In this document: piece by piece, positions 47,171 to 56,758 of the stretch
How the letters are laid out: each line of letters opens with the position of its first letter
How positions within the stretch are numbered: position 1 is the stretch's first letter
From: Puccinia triticina
Lineage: Eukaryota; Basidiomycota; Pucciniomycetes; Pucciniales; Pucciniaceae
Direction: 5' to 3'
Length of the DNA stretch: 64,000 nt
Assembly: GCF_026914185.1 (NCBI RefSeq)
Contig: NC_070567.1
Location: 6,598,001 to 6,662,000 of the forward strand
Made by a program: the position numbers and the translations under genes
Notes under the pieces: model-generated
Databases searched by the model: none
What the model was told of the DNA's origin: nothing
What the model saw: only the letters and a program-made list of their open reading frames with translations

Positions 47171-47555
47171 GGCCCCGTTTGGAGCCAATATAAATATAGG
47201 CGATATAATCATTTGTAAATTCGATAAAAAATACAAAAATCAACATAAAGAATCCAATTTTTTTTGGAGGAAACCTACAGTACTGGTCTCATCAACTATG
47301 AAGTCAGATTTAACTGATTCAGCCATCTTCAGCACAATAATACCATTATATTGCTTTGTTTTGGTCAAAGGCAATATAATGGTACTACAGTACTGAATAT
47401 GGCTGAATCAGTTGAATCTGACTTCATAATTGAAGAGACCAGTATTGTAGGTTGCCTAGAAAAAATATTTGGAGGCTTTATGTTGAATTTTGTAGTTTTC
47501 ATTGAATTAACCAATGATTATATCACCTATATTTATATTGGCTCCAAACAAAGCC
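47171..47555. mobile_element. Fold-back PIF/Harbinger-type MITE with TTA duplication
   Basis: 385 bp starting GGCCCCGTTTGGAGCCAATA and ending with its near-complement GGCTCCAAACAAAGCC. TTA flanks both sides (47168-47170 and 47556-47558). Almost the whole element is one long palindrome centred near 47360 (GCAATATAATGGTA and complement). Same superfamily ends as the MITE at 6634. The open frame at 47351-47566 is inside this palindrome and is not a gene. Confidence 0.9.
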
Positions 47556-48019
47556 TTAAATTGTGATAAACTTTGAAATTTGAATAATTTTCTCAAACCA
47601 TTCCTGGCAAGACTTCAAAGCTTCATTCTTTTTTTGGTGGAGCAAGCTTGCACATTCAGACGTTATTTTAGATTTAGAAATTCTGAGGGTCAAACAATGA
47701 TAATAAAATAAGTTCAGACAATATTTCACTTTCATCAATATCAGGGATACAATGGGATCAGTCCAGATATCTATGCAATAGTTCCTATCCGGGCTCTCTT
47801 GGAGTAAAAAGTGCCTCAAACATTGACACCAATAGTTCGTAAAGGTTGCAGGAACTAAAGAGGATATGAGAAGACCAGCATGTTTTATCAACCAAAGAGC
47901 CATCCTACAGAGATTGAAAGAATAATCGGAAGAGCCGCTGCGGATGTCGCGCTTCCCGATAATGTTGAAGCAGCGCCCGGTTTGTCCTAAAACCATCAGA
48001 CAAGTAAAATGTGGACGTG

Positions 48020-48751
48020 TCAGTCAACATCCTCCAGATTCATTTCTTTCGTTTTAATCGTCATTTCACGAACCCCTGGTTTACCGTCATCTCCTTTTCC
48101 GCCTTTTCCGCCTTTTCCGCCCTCTTTTCCACCACCTCCGGGTTGGGGTGCGGGTGGTGTGAGTGACGGTGCGGGTGTGGGTGTGGGTGGCTTCTTGGGA
48201 GCAGGATCGGGGAGACCACCAGCGCCACCAGCTCCACCAGCACCACCAGCACCACCAGCTCCACCAGCTCCACCAGCTCCACCAGGTTTTCCACCGTTCG
48301 CTAAGGGTGCGCATGCTTCGACTAATTCAGCTTGCTGGGGATCAAGAGTGCCAGCCAATCAGCTTAGATGCGGAAAAATGGCGAATAAAGTCTGGGAGAC
48401 GCAGATGGAAGAGAAAAAACATACCGTGATTCCTGCAGCCTTGATTTTAGTAGCAGCAGCACTCTCTTTACCTGCCGCCGTTTTTTTGGCCCCCAAGGGG
48501 TCCTTATCCTTATCCTTTGGATCAGTGGGGCTGCCCAAAGCCCCAGGCTTTTCGGCCAAAATCGCTCCCGTTCCGGCCGTTCCGCTAGTTCCGGTTGTTC
48601 CAGCTGTTCCAATTGTTCCGGCGGGCTTTGGAGCGGTTGTGGTATCAGCCAAAACTGAAGTTGTGGATTCTGGGGCCGCCGGGTAAGCCATCGTATTGTG
48701 GATAGATCCCACAGCGACCAGCAACAAGATTGAAAGGTTTTTGAAACTCAT
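48020..48751 (-). CDS. Secreted Gly/Ala-rich protein, copy 1 (two exons, 213 aa)
   Basis: Exon 1 48751-48425, intron 48424-48335 (GTATGT...CCCCAG), exon 2 48334-48020. The N terminus MSFKNLSILLLVAVGSIHNTMA is a signal peptide, probably cut before YPAAPE. A Thr/Ala-rich region follows, then a charged DPKDKDKDP stretch, an AELVEACAPLANGG block with the single mature Cys, a GGA repeat (seven or so), a PTPTPAP linker, and GKGGKGGKG. The protein appears identical to that of the inverted copy at 49534. No catalytic domain; a cell-wall or secreted structural or effector-like role is inference. A third exon adding a hydrophobic C-tail (see the copy at 49534) is possible. TATA-like TTAATAAAAGG lies about 200 bp upstream in the gene direction. 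Confidence 0.8.
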
Positions 48752-49033
48752 TTTTGTTTTCTGATCGAGTAAGGTATCTCGTAGAAAGAAAAATTAAAAC
48801 TTAATGATATAGTAGAGATTGAGGTGATGGGTGACAGGGATGGATGCTATGAAAATAACAAAATGATTAGAAAATCGCCTGGATTGTTTCTGAAGTAAGG
48901 AGGCAAGCAGATGGGATGACCAAAGAAAGCTCAAGGACCCAGCCCTTTTATTAACCGCTCGAGTTTGATGTTACTGCCGTTGCGGAGTTTTTTTTTTTTT
49001 TTTTTTTTTTATAACTGCATCATGTTGTTACAG

Positions 49034-49208
49034 GTTATTACTACATATTGATTGCCATGACTGAGGTCGCAATGCACCCGGTCCCCGAAGGCTTTCGTGG
49101 GAAAATGCAGTCGACTTCTTGATTAAGTCGACTGCATTTTCCCACGAAAGCCTTCGGGGACCGGGTGCATTGCGACCTCAGTCATGGCAATCAATATGTA
49201 GTAACAAC
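49034..49208. repeat. Near-perfect palindrome at the centre of the inverted duplication
   Basis: Perfect inverted repeat of over 70 bp per side with a 7-nt loop (CTTGATT at 49118-49124). The inner stem is GCAGTCGACTT with its complement. It joins the two arms and is the shared upstream region of the two divergent genes. Confidence 0.97.
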
Positions 49209-49533
49209 ATGATGAAGTTGAGTGTTTAGGAGATCGATGGTTTCAGGGAAAGAGAGAGAGGACGGCTACTGCCAACTTGCTTCAGGTAGCTGACATACTT
49301 CGCAACGGCAATAACATCAAACTCGAGCGGTTAATAAAAGGGCTGGGTCCTTGAGCTTTCTTTGGTCATCCCATCTGCTTGCCTCCTTACTTCAGAAACA
49401 ATCCAGGCGATTTTCTAATCATTTTGTTATTTTCATAGCATCCATCCCTGTCACCCATCACCTCAATCTCTACTATATCATTAAGTTTTAATTTTTCTTT
49501 CTACGAGATACCTTACTCGATCAGAAAACAAAA

Positions 49534-50266
49534 ATGAGTTTCAAAAACCTTTCAATCTTGTTGCTGGTCGCTGTGGGATCTATCCACAATACGATGGCTT
49601 ACCCGGCGGCCCCAGAATCCACAACTTCAGTTTTGGCTGATACCACAACCGCTCCAAAGCCCGCCGGAACAATTGGAACAGCTGGAACAACCGGAACTAG
49701 CGGAACGGCCGGAACGGGAGCGATTTTGGCCGAAAAGCCTGGGGCTTTGGGCAGCCCCACTGATCCAAAGGATAAGGATAAGGACCCCTTGGGGGCCAAA
49801 AAAACGGCGGCAGGTAAAGAGAGTGCTGCTGCTACTAAGATCAAGGCTGCAGGAATCACGGTATGTTTTTTTTTCTTCCTTCTGCGTCTCCCAGACTTTA
49901 TTCGCCATTTTTCCGCATCTAAGCTGATTGGCTGGCACTCTTGATCCCCAGCAAGCTGAATTAGTCGAAGCATGCGCACCCTTAGCGAACGGTGGAAAAC
50001 CTGGTGGAGCTGGTGGAGCTGGTGGAGCTGGTGGTGCTGGTGGCGCTGGTGGAGCTGGTGGCGCTGGTGGTCTCCCCGATCCTGCTCCCAAGAAGCCACC
50101 CACACCCACACCCGCACCGTCACTCACACCACCCGCACCCCAACCCGGAGGTGGTGGAAAAGAGGGCGGAAAAGGCGGAAAAGGCGGAAAAGGAGATGAC
50201 GGTAAACCAGGGGTTCGTGAAATGACGATTAAAACGAAAGAAATGAATCTGGAGGATGTTGACTGA
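49534..50266 (+). CDS. Secreted Gly/Ala-rich protein, copy 2 (two exons, 213 aa)
   Basis: Exon 1 49534-49860, intron 49861-49951 (GTATGT...CCCCAG), exon 2 49952-50266; 642 nt in frame. Signal peptide, Thr-rich spacer, AELVEACAPLANGG block, GGA repeats and Pro/Thr linker as in the copy on the other arm; the translated protein appears identical although the introns differ slightly. Alternative 3' end: the acceptor TTTTAG at 50294-50299 opens, in the same phase, a 32-codon exon 50300-50398 reading DKPGAASTLLGSATSAAALP then IILSISVGWLFG. This looks like a GPI-anchor signal; it would need a weak donor (for example GGG/GTTCGT near 50213). I cannot choose between the soluble and anchored forms. Confidence 0.8.
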
Positions 50267-50749
50267 CACGTCCACATTTTACTTGTCTGATGCTTTTAGG
50301 ACAAACCGGGCGCTGCTTCAACATTATTGGGAAGCGCGACATCCGCAGCGGCTCTTCCAATTATTCTTTCAATCTCTGTAGGATGGCTCTTTGGTTGATA
50401 AAAAATGCTGGTCTTCTCATATCCTCTTTAGTTCCTGCAACCTTTAAGTACTATTGGTGTCAATGTTTGAGGCACTTTTTACTCCAATGTTTGAGGCAGT
50501 TTTTACTCCAATGTTTGAGGCAGTTTTTACTCCAAGAGAGCCCGGATAAGAACTATTGCATAGATCTCCGGACTGATCCCATTGTATCCCTGATATTGAT
50601 GAAAGTGAAATATTGCCTGAACTTATTTTATTATCATTGTTTGACCCTCAGAATTCCTAAAATAACGTCTGAATGTGCAAGCTTGATCCACCAAAAAAAA
50701 GGATGAAGCTTTGAAGTCTTGCCACTCAGACTAACAGACAACTCAACAT

Positions 50750-51476
50750 GGCTTGCCCGACCCGGCTCAAAGGCTCCAATGGGGCCTCTCTGGGCCTACG
50801 CCTCAACAGGGTGGCGGTACAGTCGTGGAGGCATGTGGCCGACTCTTGGGCAACCCCAGGGCCATGTGGCATAATCACCCCAAGGCGCCCCCCGTCCTGC
50901 CGGCGGCCAGCCTTGGCAACGCCACGATGAGCCCCAAGGGTCTCTTCTGAAAGAAATCAAAGGACTAAGAGCTTGTAATTAGATAAACATGTATATAATC
51001 TAATTAAAAGTATAAGAGCAATAATAGAAAGGATGAGTTACCTAAGAGCGGAACAAGTGACCGCTGTCTACTTTTCTAAGATAAAAGCAAATTCCTTTAA
51101 GGAATAAGACTGAGGATAGTCTTCCTGTTTGCTGGTAGCAAACTGTAGAGTCACACATTTGGTGTTAGCTCTTGCTGCGCCAGGATTAGAACAACCTCCT
51201 TGTCTTACTTGGATAGAGAGTTTTGTTTCTTATTATCCGGCCTATTTGGCTTCGGCAAAACGGCGTAGGAGTTGCGCAACAGCGTCTGTTTAAGATCAAC
51301 ATAGATGCAGCTCCTTTAGCCTTTTGTTTCTTTTAAATGTAGTGTTACACTTGCTGACTCACCTTTTTCCGTTTCTTCTCTTTGAGAAGATTCAATGGTT
51401 TGTTCGGTCTTTTCCTGTGTGTCTTTGACTACAGAAGGGAATGAAGCTTTTAGCTACAAGGGGTGCCAGATGGGGG
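50750..51476. other. Unassigned; 3' part of an LTR element ending in a polypurine tract
   Basis: AGATGGGGG at about 51468-51476 directly precedes the TG of the LTR at 51477, as a polypurine tract does before a 3' LTR. The upstream 700 bp shows no recognisable polymerase or gag motif and may be the non-coding 3' part of that element. Confidence 0.35.
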
Positions 51477-51768
51477 TGTTGTGGTAACCCTGTTCCTGTT
51501 CATACTATCACCCTCACATCACCTAAACCCTTCATAAATACTTCATTATTACTTCATATTCAGATTCTACACCCCATTTTACCCCTAGTCACCCACTCAT
51601 TTCACCTAGGATTTCCAAATGGATCAGCAGTTATTGGCATGTATAGTTTTGGCAGGTATTTTCTTCATACATATCCTTAGCATTATTACATACATCATTC
51701 ATTAGTATCATAACGACATAGGACTGCAGATCTTGTAGAGGTAGTATATGTTGGTACACCTCACACCT

Positions 51769-51840
51769 GTGGATATAGCTCAACGGTAGAGCAACCCAGC
51801 ATGCATCGGGGAGATGCGGGTTCGATTCCCCCTGTCCGCA
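51769..51840 (+). tRNA. tRNA-like sequence in LTR 1 of the TRIM
   Basis: 72 nt. The acceptor stem GTGGATA pairs with TGTCCGC (with G-U pairs) and the discriminator is A. The D arm is GCTC-AACGGTA-GAGC and the T arm GCGGG-TTCGATT-CCCCC (one mismatch). A box TAGCTCAACGG and B box GGTTCGATTCC are good. The anticodon arm pairs poorly and lacks U33, so no anticodon can be assigned; a pol III promoter rather than a working tRNA is likely. Confidence 0.55.
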
Positions 51841-51993
51841 CTATTCCTTTTACTCGCTCTACAGGTTATGAGCCCAGCGCTATAGGCAGCTGCGTACCTG
51901 GGATGAGCCTCTGGGAGGATTAGTGGGCTCTGTCACCGGTGTAGGTGTACAGGGGGTGTGTAGAGGTAGTATATGTTGGTACACCTCACACCT

Positions 51994-52065
51994 GTGGATA
52001 TAGCTCAACGGTAGAGCAACCCAGCATGCATCGGGGAGATGCGGGTTAGATTCCCCCTGTCCGCA
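51994..52065 (+). tRNA. tRNA-like sequence in LTR 2 of the TRIM
   Basis: Same 72 nt as the copy at 51769, except the B box reads GGTTAGATTCC. This changes an invariant C of the T loop and should weaken pol III recognition. Confidence 0.5.
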
Positions 52066-52806
52066 CTATTCCTTTTACTCGCTCTACAGATCTTACATAA
52101 CTTCATTACTCATTTTACCCTTAACATGAATCAGCAGTACATTCCTTCATAGTTCCTGTAGCTATTATCAAATGCTCATCATTATTTCATCTTCTACGTA
52201 GTTACCTTTCATGTACACTCCTTGGTCATTGCACCTTCATCATTACTGCTCATCTTCAGATATTATTACCATGTGCTCATCATGTATCACCCCCCTGTAG
52301 TACTTCTCACATATATAAACACCCCTCTAGATGTTGTATTCCCCATCATGCACTTTCTACTAAATCCCCTCTGTAGCACCTTTTAAACATCACCCTTATA
52401 TGCACTTTCACCCACTACACTTTGTATGCACTTTCCCCCACATACACTCAGTAGCACCTTTACACACCTCACTTAGATAACATTTCACCCCTCTGAAATA
52501 TATCTCCCAGCATATATCTCATTACACATCTCAGAGTGACTCCCAAAAGAGCTTCTGCTTTTCCCCTTCTCACTTCTCCTCTCTCACTCAGTAGGATTGA
52601 TACACCTCAACTCACTAGTGTTAAAGCCATCTAAGTCAAAGAGAATCATCAGCCACACCCTTTTCTTTTTCTTAGTGTAACCCTCTCTCCATCAGCATTA
52701 GTCAAGAGGGCAGCCTCACCAGCACCTGTAGCTTCTTCTACATTATTAGTAGTGTAGTTGACTATTTCCCCTCACAGCTCTTTCCTGATCTTTTAGGAGT
52801 TCCACA

Positions 52807-53700
52807 GCGTCCCTGGGGTGCCCAGGTCAATGGCAATCCCATGTTGCACATGAGGGTGTCACCTCAACGGTTGGCGCCCCGGTTCATGACAGGGGGCGTC
52901 ACAATGACTGTGTGTCCTCATGAGCCCCAGTGGCGCCAATGTGGCGCCTGCACTGCTGGTGCGCCGGCTGGGCGCCCTGACTCTGCCCTGCTGTGTAGCA
53001 AATGAAATGCGCGAGGCAAGCGGAGTGGGTGGCGCGGCATGTAGCAACCATTGTGGCAAACCTTTGTAGTAGGGGCAACCCGCTGCCTTGGAGCATAGTA
53101 ACCGGTACAGCCAGTACTCTACCCTCCATGGTACACACAACATACAGCATGGAGGGCGACGCCACCGCCACGCTGCTGCCTCGCGACTGCCCGCACAGTT
53201 CTTGTAGACATACATACCCAAAAACTCAAGGTGGGTGAGTTGGTTGGGGTATATAAACCTGGGGTTTGGATTTTTCTAACCCCAGGACGTTCTCTGCCAC
53301 TGCACTTCCAGCTGGCAGCTTGTCCTCAACCCCTCCGCTGTTGCAATTGCGCAGTTTGAGGGTTAATTCTCAATGACCCCCCTTTGCAATTGCCTTAAAT
53401 GCGGCGCACTGGGAGTTATCTGCCCAATACTTGCAACCTCTCTAGAAGAGGATGGGTATTGGTTTTGGTGTTGTTGTTTGACTTTTTTTTCTTCTTCTTT
53501 TTATCATTTTGTAGGGGAAACCCTTGATCTTTGTTTTTGTGATTGTCTGTCTTCAATAAACTTAGATATGTAGAAAGATTCTCCATGATCTTCTGCATCT
53601 TTTGTTCCCCCAACACCTAATCACCCAATGAGAATTGGTGCTGCTACAAAACATCAAAAAACAGCATTATTTGAAATTCTCTCAGGCCACAGGGTCGACA
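52807..53700. other. Unassigned; TATA-containing sequence
   Basis: A GGGTATATAAACC box at about 53250 and a following pyrimidine-rich leader resemble a promoter or LTR, but no matching repeat or gene is seen. GC-rich small frames at 52859-53238 show no family. Confidence 0.3.
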
Positions 53701-53710
53701 TAGCGCGTAA

Positions 53711-53765
53711 GTCCCTGCGGGAAGGCTTCCCCCCTGCACAAAGAGAGGGGCTTAGTTAAGTTAGG
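53711..53765. mobile_element. Solo end of the AACTTAACTAAG family
   Basis: GTAAGTCCCTGCGGGAAGGC through GGGGCTTAGTTAAGTT matches the right end of the element at 41961-42695. The other end is absent. Confidence 0.55.
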
Positions 53766-53777
53766 ACAAATTGTTGG

Positions 53778-53917
53778 TTTTGCGGACGCTAGCTACAAGA
53801 CCGGTATCAATGCTACATTGTTTTCCGGCAGTCTGATCCAATACTACGGTACAGTAGGGTGGCAATGTCAAAAGCAGGATGATGAAGGTCCGGCTCTGTC
53901 AACAACTGAAGCCAAAT
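53778..53917 (+). pseudogene. Ty1/copia RNase H fragment
   Basis: Translated on the plus strand it reads FADASYKTGINATLFSGSL and, further on, QCQKQDDEGPALSTTEAK, matching the copia RNase H ADA...ALSTTEAE motif pair. It ends at a stop. It is on the opposite strand from the nearby copia element and is a separate, older remnant. Confidence 0.7.
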
Positions 53918-54551
53918 GATGAGCCTGCTCCAAGACATCAGATCTTGCTTATCTGTCAAGATTCACAACTTGCAATAATTATTAGTAAGATGTGCTACAT
54001 AGGGCGAAATGAAATGATGAGAAGAATTTTTATTAACTTCCCCGCTAAGCTACACCACAGGAGTGATTGAGAGAAGTTGGTATGTTGCCCAAAAAGTCGC
54101 AGGAATCACGCATCCTGTCAACCACTAGGACCCCAGGGGAACATTGTGGTTGTCTTGATGGCCGCAGGACAGATTTTAGACAGAATGTATTCACTGATGT
54201 CCTCATCAACCGCAATGGTTGTGGGATCTGGGGTTTCTGGGATGTCAAAGTCCCTTTGACGGAAGATTTGGCTTTGAGAGGACGATGGCCTCAACCCAGC
54301 CGTTCTCACCGCTTGACAAAACGTCAAAAAGAGGTTTTCATTAACCAAAACTTCTCTATGACAGTGAGGTCCCCCAACTTGAGCGTTGCTGGAACAGGAT
54401 GGTCTGACCAACCAGTTCTGGAAGCTCAGGTTGCAGAAACTTTTTTTTTTTTTTTTGCTTTCCTGTGCCCACCTGCAAAGATGCATTGCCAAGTGAGCGT
54501 TCAAGAAGACAATTTGATTTTGAATTTTTTTTTCTTTTTTTTTTTTACCTT
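53918..54551. other. Unassigned, possibly decayed copia 3' region
   Basis: Follows the RNase H remnant. An open plus-strand stretch (54067-54579) has no recognisable domain. T-runs at 54440-54454 and 54527-54546. Confidence 0.3.
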
Positions 54552-54665
54552 CACCAGGAAAAAAAAAGTAGTCACTTGATGGCAATTGACATGATGCAGC
54601 TTTCATTTCAGCTCCAACACTGCTCCAATGCTGCTCCTCTCCACCAGCACATCTAGGGCTCACAT
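54552..54665 (+). mobile_element. Left end of a CACCAGG-family element, split by the copia insertion
   Basis: CACCAGGAAAAAAAAAGTAG, then TGATGGCAATTGACATGATG and CAGCTCC repeats align with the left arm of the fold-back element at 13576. The copia element follows with a CACAT duplication. The body resumes at 60540 and probably includes the 28-bp array to 61460. The right TIR is not found. Confidence 0.7.
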
Positions 54666-54766
54666 TGTTGTGAGTGTAAAAACCCTTACTTGTATTGCTC
54701 CTCCCCGACCTCCTCTTGAATCCCACAGGCTCCAAATGTGGAGTTTGTACACCCCACACTCCAACA
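54666..54766 (-). repeat. 3' LTR of the copia element
   Basis: 101 bp, TG...CA. On the minus strand it is preceded by the purine tract at about 54767-54776. Confidence 0.93.
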
Positions 54767-54929
54767 CCCCCCCTCAAACTCCACACCTCTACATACAACT
54801 TGATGACTAAGATGTGGAAAATAAAAGAAACAAGGAAGATAAAAAACAACCAAAAAAGAAAAATCGTTGATAACAAAAGATCATAAGATTTGAAGTAACC
54901 AATGAGATAATAAGAAAATAGAATGGAAA

Positions 54930-55486
54930 TCAAGGGAAAATTTTGGCCATAGATGTTGAATGGAGATTAGCACGTAACAGTTTGGTAAAGAAATCGGCAA
55001 GATTGTTGGAAGTGGAGACCCAGTCAAGTTTGATCTTGTGCTCCCAAACAGCGTTGTTGACAAAAAAGAAATTTTGCTCCAGACTTTTCATTCTTCCTTT
55101 TGAAGCGTTGTCGTCAGATACCAAGACAGCGGCATGGTTATCACATTTGAGTACGATATCGGGATTCACTTTGAGAGACTTCAATATGGGAAGTAGAAAG
55201 AATAAAAAATCCACCGCCGATCCAATCGATATGAATTCCGCAGCGCAAGTCGACGTTGCTACAATCTTTTGTCTTTGAGAGCCCCATGCAATGGGACTGC
55301 CCAAAAATTTGATAATGAAACCCGAGGTGGATCGTTGAAACTCCCCCCCCCCCAGTTAGCATTGGACCAAGTCACCAACTTGTCATCGGAATGTTTGAGT
55401 CTAAGTTTCTTGTCACAAGTCGTCGCGAGATATTGGATGAGGTGTTTGAGTCCATCCAAGTGCGTCACGTCCGGGTTAGAGCTGAA
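54930..55486 (-). pseudogene. copia RNase H region, frameshifted
   Basis: Continues reverse transcriptase after TGA 55487-55489: HLDGLKHLIQYLATTCDKKL then WSNANWGGG. A frameshift follows at a C-run (55346-55356), then in another frame RQKIVATSTCAAEFISIGSA and DNHAAVLVSDD, the copia RNase H catalytic context, through LADFFTKLL to the stop at 54930. Confidence 0.88.
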
Positions 55487-56758
55487 TCAAGCAAGGAAGT
55501 TCACCGCAAAACTAAGATCCGGCCTAGATCCAAGCGCGATGTAGTTGAGAGATCCAATAAAAGACTGATATAGCGTTGCGTTAATTGGCTCATCGGATGA
55601 TGTTGAGAATTTGTCTCCAGTAAGTGGAGTGTAAGTCGGGATGATGCTGGATTGAACCTCAGATTGGAATTTATTGATTGTCTGGTCGATTAACAACGGT
55701 TGACTCAGAAGAATGGTGTCGTTTTCATATTCCATCTTGATTCCCACGAGTTTGTCCGGACGGTCTTCCCACTTTACTCGGAGATTACTTTCAAGATTTT
55801 GTCGAAGATTTTGAAGAGCGGAATTGTCGTTGCTGAATACAATCCCATCATCCACGTGGATCCAAATTATGATAGTCGAGTTCCCTTTTTTATACCTATA
55901 CAAACATTCCTCCACTTCATCACAGTCAAAACCCCAGTTCAGCAAAAGTCCCTTGAAGTGCTTCCACCAGCAGCGGCTTGCTTGGCGAGTTCCGTACAAT
56001 GCTTTCTTCAGTTTGAGGACCTTCCCTTTCAAGTGAGGAAAAAGTTCAGTAGGTGGATCGACATACATGGTCTCGTCAATGGGACTATGAACGAAAGCGC
56101 CCGTTATATCAAACGAATTGATCTTCCATTTGTTCAAGATTGCTAGAGTGAGGAGTAGTTGTAATGTGGTTAGAGATGCCGTTGGTGCGAATGTCGACTT
56201 AACATCCCTTCTGATTCTCTGTTTGAAACCCCGGACCACAAATCTGGCCTTGAGTCTTTCGACGGATCCGTCAGACCAACGTTTGATGTCAAATACAAAT
56301 CTTGTGCCTATCAAGTATTTCTTCTCTTTTTCTTCAACATCGAATGTGTCGATCTGCTCTAGTTGTTCCCATTCAGATAAACATGCTGCTCGCCAGCTTT
56401 CTCGTTCAGGGCACAGGAGCGCGTGTTTCAAGCTGGTAGGAATATCGGCGTCAGATATTGCTTGGATGTCCTCGATTTGGTTATCCTGGGCTTCACAAGT
56501 TTCTTTGGTTGGTTCCTGGCCGAGACGGAGGGTCCTACGGACAGATAAAGTGTTAGGAGATGTTTTTGGAGAAGGAATGATTGGTTTCCCTTGAAAATCT
56601 AAAAACTCAGCACACTCTGAGTTGATGACCTTCTGAGTCGTCGGATTCCAGAAAAACCACCCTCGCTCGTCATCTTGGTAGCCAACAAGGTAGCCAATCC
56701 ATCCACGCGTGTCGAGTTTGTGGCGCCGTTCTCTTGGAATATGAATGCAAGCTTTGGT
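55487..56758 (-). pseudogene. pol: copia reverse transcriptase region
   Basis: Starts at the insertion boundary with KACIHIPRERRHKLD, the integrase C-terminal block. Reverse transcriptase motifs are TRFVFDIKRWSDGSVERLKA, FDITGAFVHSPI, KKALYGTRQASRCWW, and the catalytic IHVDDGIVFS. It ends at TGA 55487-55489 within VNFLA...FSSNPD. The same frame continues beyond the stop. Confidence 0.93.

Larger units (their letters stand above)
47600..50710. repeat. Long inverted duplication with arms of about 1.5 kb
   Basis: The left arm 47600-49117 and right arm 49125-50710 are inverted copies, ending outwardly at CAAGACTTCAAAGCTTCAT and its complement. They differ by small indels: a poly-T plus deletion at about 48989-49011 against unique sequence at 49208-49300, a 10-bp insertion near 49030, and a 24-bp tandem triplication at about 50463-50530 in the right arm only. 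Each arm carries one copy of the secreted-protein gene. Confidence 0.95.
51734..52088 (+). mobile_element. 355-bp TRIM: miniature LTR retrotransposon with tRNA-like LTRs
   Basis: Two 130-bp direct repeats (51734-51863 and 51959-52088) start TGTAGAGG and end CTCTACA, and differ at one base seen (GGTTCGATT versus GGTTAGATT). GATCT lies immediately outside both ends (51729-51733 and 52089-52093). The 95-bp interior begins GGTTATGAGCCCAGCGC, which complements the anticodon arm of initiator tRNA-Met as in Drosophila copia-type half-tRNA priming. It ends with AGGGGGTG, a short polypurine tract. There is no coding capacity, so it must move with another element's proteins, presumably a Ty1/copia. Each LTR carries a tRNA-like sequence. 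Confidence 0.9.
51477..52806 (+). repeat. LTR-like repeat copy B
   Basis: Starts TGTTGTGGTAACCCTGTTCC after a purine tract and ends GGAGTTCCACA, so TG...CA ends. It is about 970 bp without the 360-bp TRIM and duplication inside it. Homologous to 4265-7505 and to the reverse complement of 62984-63814. It is AT-rich with many CATTATTAC and CATCATT motifs. The element type is unknown; the integrase fragment beside copy C hints at gypsy. Confidence 0.65.

Noticed and set aside
47351..47566. 71-codon plus-strand open frame
   Set aside because: Lies inside the palindromic Harbinger-type MITE.
47556..47996. Minus-strand open frame of 146 codons (and its partner at 50290-50706)
   Set aside because: Present in both arms only because the arms are duplicates; the right copy has a tandem triplication, and an alternative frame of the same DNA gives a more plausible GPI-like exon.
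51769..51840. A functional nuclear tRNA gene
   Set aside because: The anticodon arm pairs badly, U33 is absent, and the sequence is part of an LTR present twice in a TRIM; a promoter role is more likely.
54118..54933. 271-codon minus-strand open frame with hydrophobic start
   Set aside because: It runs across the copia LTR, a CACCAGG TIR and T-runs, so it joins unrelated elements.
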